From the NCBI GenBank assembly GCA_946886425.1, contig CAMPIP010000093.1:1-9017 (forward strand): a stretch of DNA of 9,017 bases. The letters run 5' to 3'. Shown piece by piece: positions 5,992-9,017 of this stretch. The stretch is from an uncultured Actinomycetes bacterium. GTDB taxonomy: Bacteria > Actinomycetota > Thermoleophilia > Solirubrobacterales > 70-9. The notes beneath the pieces are model-generated. The model searched no databases, was not told the DNA's origin, and saw nothing but the letters and a program-made list of their open reading frames with translations. Position numbers and translations under genes: made by a program. The first letter of the stretch is position 1. The number at the start of each line of letters is the position of its first letter.

Positions 5992-6585
5992 ATGTCCGCA
6001 TCCCGCGCCCGCTGGCGCGCTCGCAATCTCATCGCAATCGCATTACTCGGCCTGGCGGCCCTGGCGACGCTCGCCACCGCCCGGGCCGATGCCGCCGCCT
6101 ACGGCGGCATCTCCGGGGTCGCACCCCCGCCGCCGCCGACCGCGGAGGCGCCCGCCCCGGAAACCGGCAGCGGCCCGGTCGGCCGCGCCTCGCTGGTCGG
6201 CGGCAAGGCGATCGCCCCGGCCGACGCCCCGGCCGCGGTCAAGAAGGCGATCCAGGCCGCGAACCGGATCCGTACCAAACCGTATGTGTGGGGCGGCGGT
6301 CACGGCCGCTGGTGGGACCGCGGCTACGACTGCTCCGGCTCGGTCAGCTTCGCGCTGCGCGGTGCCGGCCTCCTCACGGCGCCGATGGTCTCCGGCTCCC
6401 TGGCCCGCTGGGGCGAAGCCGGTCCCGGCCGCTGGATCACGATCTACGCCAACGCCGGGCACGTCTACGCGGAGATCGCCGGCCTGCGCTGGGACACCTC
6501 CGGCACCGCCGGCTCCGGCCCGCGCTGGCACGAAGACGACCGCGGCGGCGCCGGCTTCGTGGTCCGACATCCGCCGGGTTACTAG
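5992..6585 (+). CDS. Secreted NlpC/P60-like cell-wall cysteine peptidase
   Basis: The 197-residue product starts with an Arg-rich n-region and hydrophobic core (12-30) of a signal peptide, probably cleaved near ADAAA-Y (33-37). A Pro/Ala-rich linker follows (44-56). The catalytic domain spans about 80-197. YVWGGGHG (98-105) and GYDCSGSVSFAL (111-122) place the nucleophile at C114, and NAGHVYAEI (154-162) supplies H157. The third catalytic position is probably D168 in RWDTSG instead of the common His. The family cleaves peptide stems of peptidoglycan, usually D-gamma-Glu to diamino acid; the exact bond is unknown here. Placement behind a c-di-AMP riboswitch agrees with a role in wall turnover, as with other actinobacterial NlpC/P60 and Rpf genes. 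The SGNH hydrolase gene starts 36 bases downstream and may be read from the same transcript. Confidence 0.88.
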   Translation: MSASRARWRARNLIAIALLGLAALATLATARADAAAYGGISGVAPPPPPTAEAPAPETGSGPVGRASLVGGKAIAPADAPAAVKKAIQAANRIRTKPYVWGGGHGRWWDRGYDCSGSVSFALRGAGLLTAPMVSGSLARWGEAGPGRWITIYANAGHVYAEIAGLRWDTSGTAGSGPRWHEDDRGGAGFVVRHPPGY

Positions 6586-6593
6586 GGCGGTCG

Positions 6594-6626
6594 CGCATGG
6601 GGCGGGTAACGTCCCCGCCCCATGCG
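6594..6626 (+). repeat. Perfect 13-bp inverted repeat containing the SGNH start codon
   Basis: CGCATGGGGCGGG (6594-6606) and CCCGCCCCATGCG (6614-6626) are exact reverse complements separated by TAACGTC. The right arm includes the ATG at 6622-6624 of the next gene. In RNA this would be a very stable GC-rich stem hiding the start codon. It could also act as a terminator-like stem after the NlpC gene, but no T-tract follows. The pairing is directly visible; its role is inferred. Confidence 0.7.
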
Positions 6627-8364
6627 GACCCGCCTGGCCCTAGCCGCCCTCGCCTGCCTGCTCGCCGCCGCACCCGCCGCGGCCGCCAAGCCCGCGTCCC
6701 GGGTCGCGCCGGCGCCGGTCGAGATCCAGAGCGTCGGCGTCACCGCGCCGGTCGCCGGCCAAGCACAGCTGCTGGTCGCGGTCCGCTACCCGATCCAGCT
6801 CGCCGGGCGGCCGCTGGAGCTCTCCGCCACCTTCCGCTGGCCGGGCCGCCAGCACCTTTACGTCTGGAACCTCGGAGATCGCGCCAACGCCGGGGCCCTC
6901 GGCACGCCGGAGCGCCGGCGCTCGTTCACCTTCGTGCACAGCACCCTGCTCACCCGCGAGCAGACCCGGCTGGCGCTGCGCGCGTCCCGCCCTCCGACCG
7001 TGGTCGTCGACGCCAGCGGCTTCCTCGACGTCGACGGCGATAGCGTCGCCGAGCTCGACTCGCGCGACCACGAGGTGCACCGGCTGCGCCCGCCCGCCGC
7101 GGCGCGGCGCCTCTGCGCCTCGGTGCCGCAGTTGCGGGCGCGGCCCGGCGAACGGATCGCGGTGGCGCTGCCGCGGTGCGGAGCCAAGGTGCGGTGGCGG
7201 CTCGCCGCCCGCCCCGAGGCCGGCAAGGCCCGCCTCCGCGGCGACACCCTCGTCTACCGCCCCGCCAAGCGCTTCCGCGGCACCGCCACCCTCTCCCTGC
7301 GCGCCCGCGCGAACGCGGGCAGAAACGGCCCCCATAGGGGCGGTAAACGACCGCGCTCGGCCGAGGCCCTGACGGCGCCCGTCCAGGTCGAGGTGCTCGG
7401 CGAACGCGCCGAAGGGGCCGTCGTCCGGGCGATGGGCGACTCGGTCACGGCCGGGTTCGGCTACTACGACAACGGCGAACCGATGCCGTTCGAAGAACTG
7501 CTCAACTGCCGTCCCGGCGAAGGCGAATACGACGACGCCTGCTCCTCGAACTCCGCCGTCCGCACCAACAAGAAGGGGACGAAGCTCGAATACGCCCCGG
7601 ACTACGGCCTCGCCAACAACGTTTCCTGGGCCGCCCAGTGGGCCAATCAGCACGCGCTGAAGAACTACGCCAACTTCGCCGTCAGCGGCTCCGAACCGAA
7701 GGACTGGGCGCCGGGCGGCCAGCTCTACGCGACCACGAAGCGCCTCGAGTCCGAAGCGCCCGACTACGTCCTGATGACGGTCGGCGCCAACCCGCTGCTC
7801 TCCGACGTCCTCTTCGGGACCGGCAACATGGGCTGCGCGATCTGGTCGGACATCGCCGGCGGCTTCAGCGAATGCGTCGAAAAGGCCTTCGAGGAAGTCG
7901 AACTGCGCGCCAACCTCGCCAAGCTCTACCGCGAGCTGGTCGCCGAGACCAACGCCGTCGTCTACCTGATGCAGTACCCGCTGACGGTCCCCTCGGTCGC
8001 CCTCGCCTACACCTCGACCCAGATCGCCCAGATGGGCGCCCTCCTCAACCGCGAAATCGCCTCGGTCGCGGCCGAAGTCAGCAAGTCCCGCCTGCGCCCG
8101 GTCGCCCCGCCCCACTTCAACGTGGGCATCGACGTCTCGCCGGTCTACCCCTCCAAGTACACCTGCTCCTACCTCGAATACATGGTCGACGGCCCCAGCG
8201 TCCAGTCCGAACCGACCCAGGACGAGCTCGAGATCGCTCACCCCCTCTCCTTCTGCGAAGGCCCCACCGGCGGCACCCCGCCCTGGGTGATCAGCGGCGA
8301 CACCGGCATCCACCCCAGCGCCACCGGCTACACCCAGATGGCCGCCCAGGTCCCCGCTCCCTAA
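6622..8364 (+). CDS. Secreted SGNH/GDSL-family hydrolase with an N-terminal beta-rich extension
   Basis: The 580-residue protein begins with a signal peptide (MRTRLALAALACLLAAAPAAAA). Residues about 28-258 form an unassigned region; within it LRGDTLVYRPAKRFRGTATLSLRA (about 209-232) resembles the last strands of bacterial cadherin/Ig-like repeats, and C165/C186 could pair. The C-terminal SGNH domain (about 265-580) shows block I GDS (272-274, nucleophile S274), block II G356, block III GAN with N390, and block V D560-x-x-H564. Its six Cys (296, 307, 405, 418, 515, 545) suggest three disulfides, as in secreted actinobacterial SGNH lipases. It should be an extracellular esterase or lipase; the substrate is unknown. 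Upstream in-frame TAA at 6607 makes ATG 6622 the first possible start; there is no Shine-Dalgarno and the codon lies in a strong inverted repeat. Glu codon use shifts from GAG to GAA around residue 261. Confidence 0.88.
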   Translation: MRTRLALAALACLLAAAPAAAAKPASRVAPAPVEIQSVGVTAPVAGQAQLLVAVRYPIQLAGRPLELSATFRWPGRQHLYVWNLGDRANAGALGTPERRRSFTFVHSTLLTREQTRLALRASRPPTVVVDASGFLDVDGDSVAELDSRDHEVHRLRPPAAARRLCASVPQLRARPGERIAVALPRCGAKVRWRLAARPEAGKARLRGDTLVYRPAKRFRGTATLSLRARANAGRNGPHRGGKRPRSAEALTAPVQVEVLGERAEGAVVRAMGDSVTAGFGYYDNGEPMPFEELLNCRPGEGEYDDACSSNSAVRTNKKGTKLEYAPDYGLANNVSWAAQWANQHALKNYANFAVSGSEPKDWAPGGQLYATTKRLESEAPDYVLMTVGANPLLSDVLFGTGNMGCAIWSDIAGGFSECVEKAFEEVELRANLAKLYRELVAETNAVVYLMQYPLTVPSVALAYTSTQIAQMGALLNREIASVAAEVSKSRLRPVAPPHFNVGIDVSPVYPSKYTCSYLEYMVDGPSVQSEPTQDELEIAHPLSFCEGPTGGTPPWVISGDTGIHPSATGYTQMAAQVPAP

Positions 8365-9017
8365 AGCTCCGGGAACGGGGTGAGGGCCGCCCAGCGCTCG
8401 GGGACCCGGGAGTCGAGGTCGAGCGGGAGGATCCTGAGTAGGGCTTCGGTGCCCTGAGCGGCGCGGACCTCGCGGACGGCGGCGCCGAGCCGGCGGCGGC
8501 GGGGCTCCTCGCCCCCGACCGCCAGCTCGAGCTGATCGGCGGCTGGCGGGCCCAGGCCCAGCGCGCCCAGGCGGAGCGCGGTCGCCGGCCCGGGCAGCGA
8601 CTCCAGGCGCGGCGTCAGCAGCGAGCGCAGCACCCGCGCCGAGGCGCTCGGCCGACCCAGGCCCTGCTCGACGCTCCAGCTGCCGCCGCCGGCCAGCAGG
8701 GCGCCGAGCCGGAGGCCGAGCAGGGTGCGGCCGCGGCGCTGCGGCGCTGCCAGCAGCCGGTCGACCAGCAGCGCCAGGGCGCGGTCGAGCTGCCGCCCCG
8801 CGGTCCCCTCCGGCAGATCGATCTGCTCGGCCAGGTCCTCGCGCGGACGGCCCGGGCGCAGCGGCTGTTCTTCCCCCCGCGCCAGCCGCAGCGCCGCCAG
8901 TCCCCGGCGCCCGAAGCGGTCGGCCATCTGCGCCGAGGCGATCCCGGCCAGCTCTGCCAGTGGCCCGACCCCGAGCCGCTCCAGGGCGACGACCAGCGCC
9001 GCCACCTCGTCCTCGGG
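8361..9017 (-). CDS. C-terminal part of a Y-family DNA polymerase, ImuB-like (5' end outside window)
   Basis: The frame is open from the right edge of the window to a TAG at 8363-8361, giving 218 residues. The first 45 hold a helix-hairpin-helix-like segment (LERLGVGPLAELAGI, then ADRFGRRG and ALRLARGEE) as in the thumb of DinB/ImuB proteins. Two hundred residues of Arg/Leu-rich sequence follow, corresponding to the little-finger/C-terminal region, and end with LDLDSRVPERWAALTPF, a typical ImuB-type ending. ImuB proteins usually lack polymerase activity and act with ImuA and DnaE2 in damage-induced mutagenesis. The palm domain with the metal-binding Asp/Glu residues is outside the window, so an active polymerase cannot be excluded. 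A GTG at 9005 is only an internal codon. The stop shares bases with the convergent SGNH stop. Confidence 0.75.
   Translation of the reverse strand, partial: PEDEVAALVVALERLGVGPLAELAGIASAQMADRFGRRGLAALRLARGEEQPLRPGRPREDLAEQIDLPEGTAGRQLDRALALLVDRLLAAPQRRGRTLLGLRLGALLAGGGSWSVEQGLGRPSASARVLRSLLTPRLESLPGPATALRLGALGLGPPAADQLELAVGGEEPRRRRLGAAVREVRAAQGTEALLRILPLDLDSRVPERWAALTPFPEL

Noticed and set aside
5777..6001. N-terminal extension of the alkyltransferase to 6001
   Set aside because: The extra 75 residues are encoded opposite the riboswitch and the start of the NlpC gene and do not resemble Ogt proteins; the family length fits the start at 5776.
6640..8313. Long minus-strand open frame of about 557 codons
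   Set aside because: It is antisense to the SGNH hydrolase gene, whose catalytic blocks are in order. The antisense product has no recognisable motif and results from G/C-rich third positions.
1..9017. CRISPR array, insertion sequence, phage or other mobile-element signs
   Set aside because: No spaced repeats, transposase, integrase, terminal repeats or tRNA were seen; the gene content is ordinary chromosomal housekeeping and envelope functions.

Overview
The window comes from a very GC-rich bacterial chromosome, and every gene shows strong G/C third-position bias. The family mix suggests a high-GC actinobacterium: a GAF-PAS-GAF-SpoIIE-type phosphatase, a short secreted M1 peptidase, a c-di-AMP riboswitch upstream of a secreted NlpC/P60-like protein, and an ImuB-like Y-family polymerase. 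Several proteins remind me of Thermoleophilia (Solirubrobacterales), but that placement is an inference from protein style, not a proof. I see no mobile element, CRISPR array, tRNA or rRNA. Coding density is very high and no gene-free stretch exceeds about 220 bases.

Layout. (1) 1-2295, plus strand: the tail of a probable short-chain dehydrogenase, then after 9 bases a multi-sensor PP2C-type phosphatase. (2) 2292-2810, minus: a NUDIX hydrolase (ADP-ribose pyrophosphatase-like) whose stop codon overlaps that of the phosphatase. (3) 2830-4188, plus: a secreted M1 zinc metallopeptidase, divergent from the NUDIX gene with almost no space between their starts; a small AT-rich palindrome lies there. 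(4) 4207-5776, minus: an O6-alkylguanine-DNA alkyltransferase followed by a YihY/BrkB-family membrane protein, possibly one transcript. (5) 5777-8364, plus: a divergent control region, a clear ydaO/yuaA (c-di-AMP) riboswitch, a secreted NlpC/P60-like protein, then a large secreted SGNH hydrolase. (6) 8361-9017, minus: the C-terminal part of a Y-family DNA polymerase, convergent with the SGNH gene and sharing stop-codon bases.

The most coherent unit is region 5. A c-di-AMP-sensing leader precedes a probable cell-wall peptidase, and a second exported hydrolase follows 36 bases later. This fits the known actinobacterial habit of placing cell-wall hydrolases under c-di-AMP control. Three details merit attention. 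A 7-base anti-Shine-Dalgarno sequence sits in a riboswitch hairpin loop. A perfect 13-bp inverted repeat contains the start codon of the SGNH gene. Glu codon choice changes sharply inside the SGNH gene at the domain boundary. Two DNA-repair proteins (alkyltransferase, Y-family polymerase) are also present but not adjacent.
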